Source: Kocuria sp. (lineage in GTDB: Bacteria > Actinomycetota > Actinomycetes > Actinomycetales > Micrococcaceae). From it: 64,000 nucleotides of DNA. The DNA is taken from assembly GCA_030454085.1 (NCBI GenBank), contig JAKDJD010000011.1:1-64000 (forward strand). Direction: 5' to 3'. The stretch's first letter is position 1. Each line of letters begins with the position of its first letter. A program made the translations under genes and the position numbers. The notes beneath the pieces were generated by a model, which saw only the letters and a list, made by a program, of their open reading frames with translations, had not been told where the DNA came from and made no database searches. Below are positions 34,485-43,764 of this stretch, one piece after another.

Positions 34485-34931
34485 CTAGAGGCTTCCTGTC
34501 GAGCCGAACCCCGCGGTTCCCCGTTCGGAGCTCGGCAACTCTTCCACGACCTCGAAGGCCGCATGCTCGTACTTCTGGATCACGAGCTGCGCGATCCGGT
34601 CGCCGCGATGAATGTCATAGGGCTCATTCTGGTCCGTGTTGAGCAAAGTCACCATCAGTTCGCCGCGGTACCCCGAATCGACGGTGCCAGGGGCGTTCAC
34701 GATCGTAATGCCTGACTTCGCGGCAAGCCCGGATCGCGGGTGGACCAATCCCACGTATCCGTCGGGCAGAGCTATGGCCACCCCGGTTCGCACCAGGGCT
34801 CTCTCGCCGGGCCGCAAGGTCAGATCCTCCCGGGACCTCAGGTCGGCTCCGGCGTCGCCGTCCTGGGCATACGAGGGAGCCGGCAACTCCGGGTCCAGCA
34901 GCGTGATCTTGACGTCAACGGTCGGCAGCAT
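34485..34931 (-). CDS. dut: dUTP diphosphatase
   Basis: 148 aa, trimeric dUTPase type. Hydrolyses dUTP to dUMP, keeping uracil out of DNA. The five family motifs are visible: [43 protein letters not shown] and the C-terminal [10 protein letters not shown] that closes over the active site. The ATG at 34931 has AGGA 9 nt ahead; an in-frame ATG three codons earlier (34940) does not. It starts the dut-DUF3710-OB unit. Confidence 0.95.
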   Translation of the reverse strand: MLPTVDVKITLLDPELPAPSYAQDGDAGADLRSREDLTLRPGERALVRTGVAIALPDGYVGLVHPRSGLAAKSGITIVNAPGTVDSGYRGELMVTLLNTDQNEPYDIHRGDRIAQLVIQKYEHAAFEVVEELPSSERGTAGFGSTGSL

Positions 34932-35101
34932 GCTCGTCATTCCTGGGTCGGTGGCAGTTGTTCGGCGTACGGCGGTCGCCCGTACCGGACGCACGTCCGT
35001 ACCGGTGGGACCGGTTCGCCCTAGGCCACTGTAACGGCTGCGGCCCGGCACTGGCTGAGTCCTCGCCCACTCTCGAGTACCGGGGGCCCAGCTCCGACGC
35101 G

Positions 35102-35107
35102 TATTCT
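35102..35107 (+). promoter_or_regulatory. -10 element, probable leaderless promoter of the DUF3093 gene
   Basis: TATTCT ends 7 nt before the ATG at 35115. GGTGG in the spacer is too close to the start to be a normal Shine-Dalgarno. Confidence 0.45.
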
Positions 35108-35114
35108 GGTGGAC

Positions 35115-35678
35115 ATGTCTGACTCCGTCTCCCCGAATTCCGACGATCCCGCCGGCTTCGGAGCTCCTCCCGCCGTCGAATTCCACGAAAAGCTCTACCC
35201 GTCGATCGGTGTGTGGATCTGCGTGGTCGTCTTCGGCTTCGCGTGTTTCGCCGTCGGCGCGCCGATCAATGTGCCTGTATCGATCCTGGTGGCCATCGTC
35301 CTGGCGGCTACCCTCGGACTGATTCTCTATTCGTCCTCGCCGGTCCTCGAGGTCACCGAGGATTCCCTTCAGGTCGGTCGGGCGCACATCGAACGCGATT
35401 ACGTGGGCACCGTTGAGGTGTTCCGTGGCGAGAACGCCCGCATCGCGTGCGGACCCGGGGCCGATGGTCGGGCCTACATGAATTTCCGTCCGTGGGTATC
35501 CCCTGTGGCCAGGATTCACCTGGTTGACCCGGCAGACCCGACGCCGTACTGGCTCACGAACTCTCGACGTCCGGAGGAATTGGCCCTCGTTCTGGGGTCG
35601 GACCCGGAACACCAGGCGGTGCGGACGCCTGAGGTGGACCAGAGCGTCGTCGAACCCGACGAGGACGAGAGCCGGTAG
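35115..35678 (+). CDS. DUF3093 family membrane protein
   Basis: 187 aa. Two closely spaced hydrophobic helices near the N terminus ([17 protein letters not shown] and [20 protein letters not shown], about residues 33-72) and a soluble domain (about 75-165) containing [16 protein letters not shown] and the [16 protein letters not shown] block. DUF3093 proteins are widespread in actinobacteria and lack a defined role. Divergent from dut, and followed by a terminator shared with the DUF4193 gene that faces it. Confidence 0.88.
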   Translation: MSDSVSPNSDDPAGFGAPPAVEFHEKLYPSIGVWICVVVFGFACFAVGAPINVPVSILVAIVLAATLGLILYSSSPVLEVTEDSLQVGRAHIERDYVGTVEVFRGENARIACGPGADGRAYMNFRPWVSPVARIHLVDPADPTPYWLTNSRRPEELALVLGSDPEHQAVRTPEVDQSVVEPDEDESR

Positions 35679-35688
35679 CGGATACACA

Positions 35689-35719
35689 AAGGGGAGGAAC
35701 CTCGCGTTCCTCCCCTTTT
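35689..35719 (+). terminator. Intrinsic terminator after the DUF3093 gene
   Basis: AAGGGGAGGAAC and GTTCCTCCCCTT pair around CTCGC, followed by TTTTC. The matching A-run on the other side could make it work in both directions for the convergent DUF4193 gene. Confidence 0.85.
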
Positions 35720-35754
35720 CACCTTGTCACGCGCTCCGCGCCATTAGCCGTGAT

Positions 35755-36054
35755 CTACGCCTCGCACTCGATGCAGTAGTAGAGGCCGCCTTCTTCGCGG
35801 GCAATCTGCGAACGGTGCCGCACAAGGAAGCAGGATGCGCAGGTGAACTCGTCCTGCTGGGCCGGAAGAACGACCACGGAGAGTTCTTCGTGCGAGAGGT
35901 CCGCTCCCGGAAGCTCGAAGCTCTCAGCGGCAGCGTTCTCGTCCTCGTCCACAACGTTGGACTGCTGGTCGCTTCGGTGCGACTTCAGCTCCTCGATGGA
36001 GTCCGAGCTGCTTTCTTCGTCTTGCTTGCGCGGGGCGTCGTAATCGGTAGCCAT
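35755..36054 (-). CDS. DUF4193 family zinc-ribbon protein
   Basis: 99 aa. Acidic N-terminal half (EDENAAAESFELPGADLSHEE) and a C-terminal zinc ribbon with CASCFLV (about residues 73-79) and CIECEA at the very end. Small, abundant in actinobacteria, found near sepH; related proteins have been proposed to interact with RNA polymerase, but this is not shown for this family member. ATG with AGGAAC close by. Convergent with the DUF3093 gene. Confidence 0.9.
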   Translation of the reverse strand: MATDYDAPRKQDEESSSDSIEELKSHRSDQQSNVVDEDENAAAESFELPGADLSHEELSVVVLPAQQDEFTCASCFLVRHRSQIAREEGGLYYCIECEA

Positions 36055-36363
36055 GTTCCTGTCACGCTTTCGTCGGTAGCTCTCAGCACGCCCACATGGC
36101 CGTGCCGATCATCGTGTGGTTCTTGTACCGGTGTGGGCACCTGTTGGCCAGCTCATGAGACATAAACAGAACTCGATGCGTGCCGGTATCGCGATGATTG
36201 TTCACTATCGGGCCCCGGGATGTCCAGCCGATTTTACTGTGAGCGGATTCTTCGGGTCGCGGGGTGTCTGGCCACACGACCGCGAGGCGGTATTCTGTCA
36301 GGAGCAATGGGCGCGAATGGCCTGGTCGTGCACGCGTCGGAGCGGTATCACTAAGGAGAACTG
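36055..36363. other. Divergent regulatory region between the DUF4193 gene and sepH
   Basis: 309 bp without a credible gene; short frames on both strands have no family features. The right part contains an inverted repeat (36258-36284) and a TATTCT hexamer about 70 nt before the sepH ATG. Confidence 0.5.
36258..36284. promoter_or_regulatory. Inverted repeat upstream of sepH
   Basis: CGCGG-GGTGT and ACAC-GA-CCGCG flank the central CTGGCC. The arms are almost fully complementary. It lies about 80 bp before the sepH start and just upstream of TATTCT (36291-36296), a position typical of an operator. Confidence 0.35.
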
Positions 36364-37518
36364 ATGGATCGGCTGACTTTCGTGGGAGTCCAAGACGACG
36401 GCGAGCACCTCGTTCTCGAGTCTCCGGACGGTGAGCACCGATACCGTGTCGTCATCGACAACAGTCTGCGCAATGCGGTGGTCAAGGCCAAGAGAGCACA
36501 GACCCCTCGCGGACTCAGCGGCCGGGGCGACTACGGCCCCCGCGATATACAGACCCGCTTCAGGCAGGGCGCGAGCGTCGATGAGATCGTCGCAGAGTCA
36601 GGGTGGAAGCCCGAGCGTGTGCGCCGCTACGAGTGGCCGATCCTGGCCGAACGCGCCCATATCGTGACCGCCGCTCGCAACGTCGTCGTCCGTCCCCTCG
36701 ACCCGGCCTCCAGGGGCCGAAAATCACTCAATGACCAAGTCGTCGGTGTGCGTGAGGACTGGAACTTCGCGGAAGGCGATGCCCAGTGGAATGCGTGGCA
36801 GCGCGAAGACGGCCAGTGGAATGTGACTGTTTCGGTCGATTACTCCCAGACCGCGCTCTCCCAGATTCCCTCCGGAGCAGATTTTCCCGCGCGCTTTGTG
36901 TACAACCCCGCGAATCAGACGGTCGTCGCCGGCAACGCCGTGGCCGAGTTCCTGATGGGGCGCCCTCACGGTGCCGCAGAGGACGAGGCCATCGAAGAGC
37001 TCGACGAACCCGCAGTCGAGACCGAGCCGGACCAGGGCCGCGACCAAGAGACCATCGGGTCACCGGCCGCCGAGGACACCCTCGAATCGGCCGACGCCGC
37101 GCCTCGCTCCTTGACGGAGGGCGATGACGACGCCTCCGACGCAGGTTCGGCCGACGAGGATTCCTCGTCCGATGAGCACGACGAAGCCCAGGGACCGCGC
37201 AATCACCTGCGGGCCGTGGGCGCGGACGAACCGAGCCCCACCGAGACTCTCCTGGACGAGCTCGAATCGCGCCGAGGAACCCCCGCCGGCAGCGACCCAG
37301 CCAGCGACCGTCGAGTCTCGGGACTGACCCAGGAACTTCCGGGGCAGGGCACCCTGACCGACGAAGGTGCGGGCTCCGAGCAATCTGGCGGTTCCGACGG
37401 GCAGGGAGCCGATGGGCCAGGGGCCGAGGGGCAGCGTTCGGGCAAGTCGCGCTCCGGCCGCCCCTCCGTGCCGAGCTGGGACGACATTCTCTTCGGGCAA
37501 CAGCGCCCCAAGGACTGA
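36364..37518 (+). CDS. sepH: Septation protein SepH
   Basis: 384 aa. SepH (DUF3071) binds FtsZ and stabilises Z-ring assembly in Streptomyces and mycobacteria. The N-terminal domain (about residues 1-200) holds an HTH-like motif GASVDEIVAESGWKPERVRR (about 76-95) and the family signature RYEWPILAERAHIV. From 200 to 365 the chain is acidic, Gly/Ser/Pro-rich and probably disordered. It ends with the conserved RPSVPSWDDILFG. AAGGAG lies 7 nt before the ATG. The PTQE-repeat membrane protein follows 106 bp downstream on the same strand. Confidence 0.92.
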   Translation: MDRLTFVGVQDDGEHLVLESPDGEHRYRVVIDNSLRNAVVKAKRAQTPRGLSGRGDYGPRDIQTRFRQGASVDEIVAESGWKPERVRRYEWPILAERAHIVTAARNVVVRPLDPASRGRKSLNDQVVGVREDWNFAEGDAQWNAWQREDGQWNVTVSVDYSQTALSQIPSGADFPARFVYNPANQTVVAGNAVAEFLMGRPHGAAEDEAIEELDEPAVETEPDQGRDQETIGSPAAEDTLESADAAPRSLTEGDDDASDAGSADEDSSSDEHDEAQGPRNHLRAVGADEPSPTETLLDELESRRGTPAGSDPASDRRVSGLTQELPGQGTLTDEGAGSEQSGGSDGQGADGPGAEGQRSGKSRSGRPSVPSWDDILFGQQRPKD

Positions 37519-37624
37519 TGACGCAGAAAACGTCACCGGGCTCGCCATAGCGACCGGCGCACGGTATTTTGTGTGTTACAGGTAGTCATGGACTTGTTAC
37601 GGCACGCAACGCACAAAGGTTTTC

Positions 37625-39034
37625 ATGGGGAAGAAGCGCCGCAAGGCACGTCCGGGGAGCGGCACAGACTCATCGCTCCCCCAGAATGTACAGGGATCGA
37701 AAGATCAGGCGGCCAAGGGCACCGATCATTCGAATCCCCCGTCCGATGCGTCCGGCAACGACCCTGAACGCGACGCGGCTTCGACGGAGTCGGCCGAGAC
37801 GTCGTCTTCCGAATCACGCGTCACCGCGTCTCCTTCGGACGAATCCTCGAATACGCCGGCCACGGGGGCAACCCAGGAGCTGGCCCCGGGGTACGAGTAC
37901 GTCGGTCAGACCCAGGCTCACAATGCCCTCGAGACCGAACCCATGCAGAGCCTCAATGACGAGCTCTTCTCCGATGCCGCGTTGCCCCAGTCCAAGCGCG
38001 AGCGTCGGCGACAGGAACGGATCGAACAGGAACGCCGGCGCGAGGCCGCGACCGCCGAGGAGCAGCGACGTCGCAGACTGGCTGCCCTGACCGAGGGCCA
38101 AGCCCCTCGACGCTCCTCACAGGATGTTGCCGCCTCCGACGGCGGCGCGAGCTCGGTCGGTTCCAGCGCAGCCCCGGCTGCCGGGGCCGGAGCGGCAGCG
38201 GCCGGTGCCAGCGGTGCCGCCGGTGCCGGCGCCGCGAGTGCTGCGTCGTCGGGCAGGCACACGGAGGGGAACGAACCGACGGATGCTACCCCCACGGGTC
38301 CCATCGTCCCGGTCAGTCCCGGTGAGCCCACCGGTTGGATCCACCACGAGACTTCTGAGGGCGATGATTCCGTCGGGGCAACCGCCGCGGCAGGTGCCGG
38401 TGGAGCCGGCGCGTCGGCCGCGACCCCCGATGCTCCCGGCCCGGAGGACGACCAACCTTCGCGGAAGGGTCCTCTGCTGTGGGCCGGGGCGGCCGTTCTG
38501 GGCATCGCCGTGATCGGAGGCGGGGCCACGATCGCCGTGCTCAACTCCGGTGGCGACAACCCCAAGGGGACCGCCACGACCGCGTCGCCCACGTCGACGT
38601 CCTCGACTCCCTCGAGCTCCTCGTCAAAGCCTGCGTGGTCGAGTCCCGCCCCGGCTCCGACACCCACCGTGATCGAGCAGCAGCCGGAACCGACCGATCC
38701 GTACGGTCAGGTGCCCCAGGAACCACCGACGGTTGCTCCGACGCAAGCGCCGCCGGCTCCGACCCAGGAGCCGACGCAACAGCCCACGCAGGAACCGACC
38801 CAGGAACCCACGCAAGAGCCCACGCAGGAACCGACCCAGGAACCCACGCAGGAACCGACGCAAGAACCTACTCAGGAGCCCACGCAGGAACCGACCCAGG
38901 CCCCCACGCAGCCACCCACTCAAGAACCGACCCAGGCCCCCACGCAGCCGCCTCAGCCTTCGAATCCTGGCCAGCCCGGCGGTGGTTCCGGTAACGGTCA
39001 GGGCAATGGCGGGGCATCTGCGCCGAACCGGTGA
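37625..39034 (+). CDS. Single-pass membrane protein with a PTQE-repeat extracellular stalk, function unknown
   Basis: 469 aa, not assigned to a family. The first 90 residues are basic, then Ser/Glu-rich; residues about 115-160 form a charged helix rich in Arg/Glu (KRERRRQERIEQERRREAA), likely a coiled coil. An Ala/Gly-rich stretch (about 175-215) leads to one membrane helix (LLWAGAAVLGIAVIGGGATI, about 283-302). Outside the membrane are a Thr/Ser-rich part and 16 PTQx tetrapeptides (about 379-442), then a Gly/Asn/Pro tail. This looks like a wall-spanning or glycosylated stalk. AAAGG precedes the ATG. It follows sepH and might belong to cell-envelope or division processes, which is inference from position. 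Confidence 0.8.
   Translation: MGKKRRKARPGSGTDSSLPQNVQGSKDQAAKGTDHSNPPSDASGNDPERDAASTESAETSSSESRVTASPSDESSNTPATGATQELAPGYEYVGQTQAHNALETEPMQSLNDELFSDAALPQSKRERRRQERIEQERRREAATAEEQRRRRLAALTEGQAPRRSSQDVAASDGGASSVGSSAAPAAGAGAAAAGASGAAGAGAASAASSGRHTEGNEPTDATPTGPIVPVSPGEPTGWIHHETSEGDDSVGATAAAGAGGAGASAATPDAPGPEDDQPSRKGPLLWAGAAVLGIAVIGGGATIAVLNSGGDNPKGTATTASPTSTSSTPSSSSSKPAWSSPAPAPTPTVIEQQPEPTDPYGQVPQEPPTVAPTQAPPAPTQEPTQQPTQEPTQEPTQEPTQEPTQEPTQEPTQEPTQEPTQEPTQAPTQPPTQEPTQAPTQPPQPSNPGQPGGGSGNGQGNGGASAPNR
38759..38950 (+). repeat. 16 tandem 12-bp units coding PTQx
   Basis: Sixteen consecutive 12-bp units, all in frame, encode PTQ followed by E (11 times), Q (once), A (twice) or P (twice). Synonymous changes alternate between CCGACC and CCCACG types. 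The array could expand or contract by slippage without a frame change. Confidence 0.9.
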
Positions 39035-39070
39035 ACCGACGGGCCCGGTAGGAGCCCGTCTCCGCGGGAA

Positions 39071-40312
39071 TCAGGTCCCCACCCACGCCCTCAGGGGCAC
39101 AAATCTTTCGTCGTCCGTCCATGAGCCGTGTTGCCCGACCATGGACAGTGCCCCCGGGTTGGTGCGACGCAGGTCGAAGAGGGCCAGCGAGCCGTGGGCG
39201 GCAATGATGAGATCCCCGATCCGGTCGCGCACTTCAGGACGGACGTGCTTACCGAAGTACCCCGCCGAGATCAGGTGGTCTCTGTCCAGGACCCACGCGC
39301 GGTCACCGAAGCGATTCGCCCAGGCGGCTGAGAGTCTCGCTCGGACGTCGGAGTCTCCGGGGTCCTCGAGATGCAACTGCACCATCCTGGGCTCCCCCGC
39401 GGTGAGCCTGACCCCGTCGATGAGGTCCGGGAATTGTGAGTAGTCCACCCGGTCCTCGGCGGGTATGTCGACCATGCCGTGGTCCGCGGTGAGCAGCACC
39501 AGGGTTTCCGGACCGAGACGGGAGGTGAGCCGCTTGAGGCCGTGGTCGAGCTCCTCGAGGGACTCGAGCCAGCGCTCCGACGTGCACCCGTGTTTGTGCC
39601 CCGTCTGATCCAGCTCTCCCCAGTACAGGTACATGAAGGTCGGCGAGCGATGGCCCAGGATCTCGGACGCCTGGCTGATACGCGCCAGAGTCGATCCTGC
39701 GCCGACGAATCGGCCTCCGCGCAAAGCTGCCTGGGTCAGGGCGCTGCCTTCGTACGCGGGCATCGACACGGTCACCACGTCTCCCATGCCTTCCAGCCGT
39801 TCGAAGACCGTGGCGTGGGGTTGCCATTGCCGAGGGTCGACCGCGGGATCCCATCCCGACAGTTGATTGACCACGACGTCGCGATCGGGGTCGACGACGT
39901 CGTACCCGACCATTCCGGTCCGGCCAGGGGGTAGCCCGGTGCCCAGCACGGCCAAGGAGGCCGCCGTGGTCGAGGGCAGGGCAGCGTCCAGATCACCGAG
40001 GTCCAGGGACTTCCGGAGGTTCGGGGCATGCCCGGCGTTGCGCGACAGGAGCGCGCTCCCCAGGCCGTCGACGAGGACAACGCACACGTTCCGGAAAGGA
40101 CCCTTGCGGCCCCGGTCTGCCAACCCGGCGCCCAGTCCGAGAGCATCGGGGAACTCCGCCCGTCGGGAAGAATCAGCGACTGGCCGGTACATCGAGGCGG
40201 CCGAGGACAGCACGTCCCCGATCGAGTTCAGGCCGTACCGCGGCGGAGTCGGGAATGACCGGCCGGTCAGGTCCTGTGCCGTGGGTTCCGAGCTCGGGTG
40301 TTGCATCGGCAT
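39071..40312 (-). CDS. Alkaline phosphatase family protein (nucleotide pyrophosphatase/phosphodiesterase type)
   Basis: 413 aa. Metal-dependent phosphodiesterase/phosphatase fold: VLVDGLGSALL (first Asp), LPSTTAASLAVLGTGLPPG with the catalytic Thr, the GMVGYDVVDP segment, YLYWGELDQTGHKHG (Asp and His metal ligands) and LLTADHGMVDIP. No signal peptide or membrane helix, so probably cytoplasmic. The substrate (nucleotide sugar, phosphonate or other) cannot be told. Coupled to the DUF5998 gene by a TGATG overlap. Its relatives sit in the same parC-sepH interval in other Micrococcaceae. Confidence 0.88.
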   Translation of the reverse strand: MPMQHPSSEPTAQDLTGRSFPTPPRYGLNSIGDVLSSAASMYRPVADSSRRAEFPDALGLGAGLADRGRKGPFRNVCVVLVDGLGSALLSRNAGHAPNLRKSLDLGDLDAALPSTTAASLAVLGTGLPPGRTGMVGYDVVDPDRDVVVNQLSGWDPAVDPRQWQPHATVFERLEGMGDVVTVSMPAYEGSALTQAALRGGRFVGAGSTLARISQASEILGHRSPTFMYLYWGELDQTGHKHGCTSERWLESLEELDHGLKRLTSRLGPETLVLLTADHGMVDIPAEDRVDYSQFPDLIDGVRLTAGEPRMVQLHLEDPGDSDVRARLSAAWANRFGDRAWVLDRDHLISAGYFGKHVRPEVRDRIGDLIIAAHGSLALFDLRRTNPGALSMVGQHGSWTDDERFVPLRAWVGT

Positions 40313-40893
40313 CAGGAGTGCGAGGTCCCCGAGAGGGCGGTATTGGCCCGACGGAGGGCTCGAGCGAATTCTTTGGCGTCCTGCACGGCCTGTTGGCCAT
40401 CTGCCTCCGCAGAGATCCGGAGGACGACGTCTTCCCGCGCGGCGACTCCCGTGTACCCGTGGTCGGCCTCGCACTGGGGATCGGAGCAGCCCGCGGGCTG
40501 GAGGTCCAGCCGATGACTGCCCGTCCAGGACATCATCAGCGTCACCTCCGCGGCCAGGGAATCAGGCCTGTAGTTCTGCGGCTGGCGATAAGCGTAGGAC
40601 AGCGTCACCGAGGTCAGGTTGCGGACCGGGACCGTTTCGGTCGAGACGTGAGCCACGACCTGGTTTCCGTCCTCGTCCAGGGACTGGTCGTCCACGTGGG
40701 TGATCTGGACGATTTCGCCGGCGAGGGCCAGCACGGTCACGTGGCGGTGGACCTCGGTCTGGTCGAAGTGCGTCTCCAAGTGGACCAGGTGCGAGGACGG
40801 GATCTGCCCGTCCAGGGCATCCCGCACCACGTCACTGACCAATTGGGGGTAGAACCCCGCATTGACGATGTCGCGGTCCAGATACTTGCCCAT
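40312..40893 (-). CDS. DUF5998 family protein
   Basis: 193 aa. Conserved actinobacterial protein of unknown function. Marks: AGFYPQLVSDVVRDAL at the N terminus, SHLVHLETHFDQTEVHRHVTV (about residues 34-54), HVDDQSLDEDGNQVVAHVSTE in two parts, and LDLQPAGCSDPQCEADHGYTG. ATG 40893 was chosen because AGGAAAT stands immediately in front and it gives the short family N terminus; an ATG 6 codons upstream (40911) is possible. Overlaps the downstream phosphodiesterase by 1 bp. Confidence 0.85.
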   Translation of the reverse strand: MGKYLDRDIVNAGFYPQLVSDVVRDALDGQIPSSHLVHLETHFDQTEVHRHVTVLALAGEIVQITHVDDQSLDEDGNQVVAHVSTETVPVRNLTSVTLSYAYRQPQNYRPDSLAAEVTLMMSWTGSHRLDLQPAGCSDPQCEADHGYTGVAAREDVVLRISAEADGQQAVQDAKEFARALRRANTALSGTSHS

Positions 40894-41040
40894 ATTTCCT
40901 GACTCAGCCATGCACTCGCTCTCGATGTTCGACGACGACGCGGGGCCGCCTCTCCCCTGGCCGGGGAATTCCTCGCCCTCGGACAGGGGCGCTTCCGCCC
41001 CATTCTACGACCCCGCCCGGGCGCCGTCAGACCGAGGTCG

Positions 41041-43758
41041 TCACGACCGCGACATGGTCCTGCGCGCGCTGTCCGTCCGCTGCTCCGGATTCCCCAGTTC
41101 GACCGTGCAGTCCAGGACGGTCAGGGCATCCTCCGAAATCATCACGGGATTCAGTTCCAGGAGGGCAATCTCGGGGTGCCGGTCCTTGAGCTCCGCCACG
41201 CGCCGGATCAGGTCCTCGAGAAGTTCCACGGCGACCGGTGGAAGACCGTCGTACCCGAAGAGCTTCCGTGCCGCCTTGGGGGACCTGACCAGCTTCTCGA
41301 CGTCGCGCTGAGTCAGCGGCGGCACGCGGTGCGCCCAGTCGTCCAGCAGGTTGACGGTGTCTCCTGCGATTCCGAAGGAAAGAACCGGTCCGAGCAGAGG
41401 ATCTTCCATGGCCCGGATCACGCAGTTCTGACCGGTGGGGGCCATGCTCTGGACCTCGAGATCGAAATTGCCGTAGGTGGCCAGCGTCCGGTGCATCAGG
41501 TCGATGTCTCTGACGAGGGATTCTTGGTCCTCGATGCCGAGTCTCACTCCCCCAAGATCGAGGCGATGCCGCATGGTGGGGTCGATCGCTTTGAGGGCCA
41601 CCGGGTACCCCAACCTGTCGGCGGCTTCCACCGCTTGCTCCTTGGTTTCGAAAGGGACGGATTCCAGGACGGAGATACCGTATGCGGAGAGCATCTCCGT
41701 GGCATCGGGCGCGGAGAGCTTTAGAAGCCCCTCACCGGGAATCCGCGGGCCGAGCCGCTGGATCTGCCGTTCGACTTCCTTCGCGTTCGTGCCCTCGATC
41801 TCGGCAACGAAGACGTCTTCCTGTGCCCTCCATGCCATGTAGTCCATGACCGCGGCCAACGCCCCGATGGCCGCGCCCGGGCTCTCATAGCAGGGAACGC
41901 CCGGATAGGTCCGGGTCTCTTCCCCGTCCGCTCCCGTCCACGTCCGCGGGCAGGGATAGATCCCGCGCTGATAGTCCGTGGGCTCGACGACGCCGGTGTA
42001 GGCAGCGAGAACGGGCTTGCCGGTCTCGACGCCGCAATCGGCAAGAACCTCGGTGATTTCGTCCTGTCCCACAAAAGGAGACGGCAGGAAGGAGGCCACT
42101 GCGGCATCGACGTCGGAGGAGCGCAACGCGGTCAGAACGGAATCCCGAATCATGTCGAGGATGTCGATGTCCGGGCTCGCCGTGTCCAAGACGTGGTCGG
42201 TGTGCGTTGCCTCGACGCCGTAGCTCGTGCACGCGTCCGCAATGACTCTGCCCAGGGCGAAGGCGTTCGAGAAGACGGCGACCCTCCTGCCCCGTGGCAG
42301 GGGTTGGGAGACCACGAGCTGTGCGATGTCCATCAGGTGCTCCGAGGTCTCGGCCCGAATCACACCGGACTGGCGGAACATCGCGTTGAGGGCCTCCGGC
42401 GGGGCCGAGCTGGTGCGCCCCGTGTGCCCGGGCGGCAACTGAACCCCGGTGACATCCGATTTGGCCACAATGACCGGCTTGGTCCTGGCCAGGCGCCGGG
42501 CGATGCGCGAGAATTTGCGCGGGTTCCCGATCGACTCGAGGTACATGCAGCACGCGGTGGTCCGGCCGTCATCCTCCCAGTACTGCATCATGTCGTTCCC
42601 GGAAACGTCCGCACGGTTCCCGCCGGAGAGAATCGTGGAGAATCCCAGGTCCCGCCGGCGGGCCGAGGTGTACAGCAATACCCCGATGGCTGCGGACTGG
42701 CTGAAGAGCCCCAGCCCTCCCGGTGTCGGGGGCGAAGGGCTCAACGACGCATTCAGCGCGACGGCCTGGTCGGTGTTGATCAGACCCAAGGACGCGGGAC
42801 CGATGACTCGCATACCGTAGCTGCGCGCGGTACGGACCAGGGACTGCTGCCGGGTGCGGCCCCGGGCGCCGTCGTCGGCATACCCTCCCGTGACGATGCA
42901 GACACCGCGCACCCCCGCGCGCCCGCATTCCTCGACCACGCCCGCTACTTCGGAAATCGGGACCGTGATGATCGCGAGGTCCACGGGCTCCGGAACCTGA
43001 TCGATGCTCGGGTACGCTTTCATGCCAGCAAGTTCGAAAGCTTCCGGATTGATCCCGTAAATGGGTCCCGCGAAACCGCCCTCGACAACATTGACCAGGA
43101 TCTCGTGGCCGACCTGATTCCAATCCCGAGAGGCACCGATCACCGCGATCGACCTCGGTGCGATCAGCGAGGAGACTGATTTCGCCTCGGCACGGTGCTC
43201 TCGGGAGGCCATGACTTCGCGCGACTTTTCCGTGGGGTCGATGTCGAAATTAACCATGACGACGCCGTCGTCGAAGACACGCGCAACCTCGAAGCCCGCT
43301 TCCGAAAAGACATTGAGCATCTTCCGGTTCTCCGGAAGGACTTCGGCGGAGAATTTGGTGATGCCACGCTCGAGTCCGGCCGCGGCGAGGTGTTCGAGCA
43401 AGATGGAACCGATACCCCGACCGTGGTGGGCGTCGGAAATGAAGAATGCGACCTCCGCCTCATGGGGGTCATTGGTCCTGTCGAAGCGTCCAATACCGAT
43501 CATTTCCGCGCCGAGCATGAGCACGAAGGCGACGCGATCGTTGTGGTCGACCGTGGTGAAGCGCGCGAGCTCCTTCGCGCTCAGTGAGGACTTGTAGGTG
43601 AAAAACCGCAAGTAGATGGTGCGTTCGGACTGCCTGGAGTACATCGCGGCCAGTGCGTCCTGGTCGCTCGGAAGCACGGGTCGCAAGTGAGCGGTCGCGC
43701 CATCGCGCAACACGACATCGGCTTCCCAGTGGGAGGGATACGCATTCTCTTCGGGCAT
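41041..43758 (-). CDS. PatZ-like protein: GNAT acetyltransferase fused to an acyl-CoA synthetase (NDP-forming) domain
   Basis: 905 aa. The GNAT domain is N-terminal (about residues 15-175): TAHLRPVLPSDQDALAAM and DAHHGRGIGSILLEHLA (acetyl-CoA loop R/QxxGxG/A). Then follow CoA-binding (LIAPRSIAVIGASRDWNQVG, about 195-214), a ligase-like CoA domain (about 320-640) and an ATP-grasp domain (about 680-890, with VALKAIDPTMRHRLDLGGVR in two parts and LLELNPVMI). Such enzymes acetylate and switch off acetyl-CoA synthetase and other proteins; the synthetase part usually acts as a sensor rather than an enzyme. In E. coli PatZ the GNAT domain is C-terminal. The -10-like TAGACT lies 6 nt before the ATG. 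Confidence 0.88.
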   Translation of the reverse strand: MPEENAYPSHWEADVVLRDGATAHLRPVLPSDQDALAAMYSRQSERTIYLRFFTYKSSLSAKELARFTTVDHNDRVAFVLMLGAEMIGIGRFDRTNDPHEAEVAFFISDAHHGRGIGSILLEHLAAAGLERGITKFSAEVLPENRKMLNVFSEAGFEVARVFDDGVVMVNFDIDPTEKSREVMASREHRAEAKSVSSLIAPRSIAVIGASRDWNQVGHEILVNVVEGGFAGPIYGINPEAFELAGMKAYPSIDQVPEPVDLAIITVPISEVAGVVEECGRAGVRGVCIVTGGYADDGARGRTRQQSLVRTARSYGMRVIGPASLGLINTDQAVALNASLSPSPPTPGGLGLFSQSAAIGVLLYTSARRRDLGFSTILSGGNRADVSGNDMMQYWEDDGRTTACCMYLESIGNPRKFSRIARRLARTKPVIVAKSDVTGVQLPPGHTGRTSSAPPEALNAMFRQSGVIRAETSEHLMDIAQLVVSQPLPRGRRVAVFSNAFALGRVIADACTSYGVEATHTDHVLDTASPDIDILDMIRDSVLTALRSSDVDAAVASFLPSPFVGQDEITEVLADCGVETGKPVLAAYTGVVEPTDYQRGIYPCPRTWTGADGEETRTYPGVPCYESPGAAIGALAAVMDYMAWRAQEDVFVAEIEGTNAKEVERQIQRLGPRIPGEGLLKLSAPDATEMLSAYGISVLESVPFETKEQAVEAADRLGYPVALKAIDPTMRHRLDLGGVRLGIEDQESLVRDIDLMHRTLATYGNFDLEVQSMAPTGQNCVIRAMEDPLLGPVLSFGIAGDTVNLLDDWAHRVPPLTQRDVEKLVRSPKAARKLFGYDGLPPVAVELLEDLIRRVAELKDRHPEIALLELNPVMISEDALTVLDCTVELGNPEQRTDSARRTMSRS

Positions 43759-43764
43759 GCTCCC

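Noticed and set aside
36116..36364. Small plus-strand gene of 82 codons before sepH
   Set aside because: It has no ribosome-binding site and no conserved features, and it overlaps the inverted repeat and promoter-like region of sepH.
38759..38950. CRISPR-like array
   Set aside because: The repeat unit is 12 bp with no spacers and is in frame within a coding sequence; it codes the PTQE stalk.
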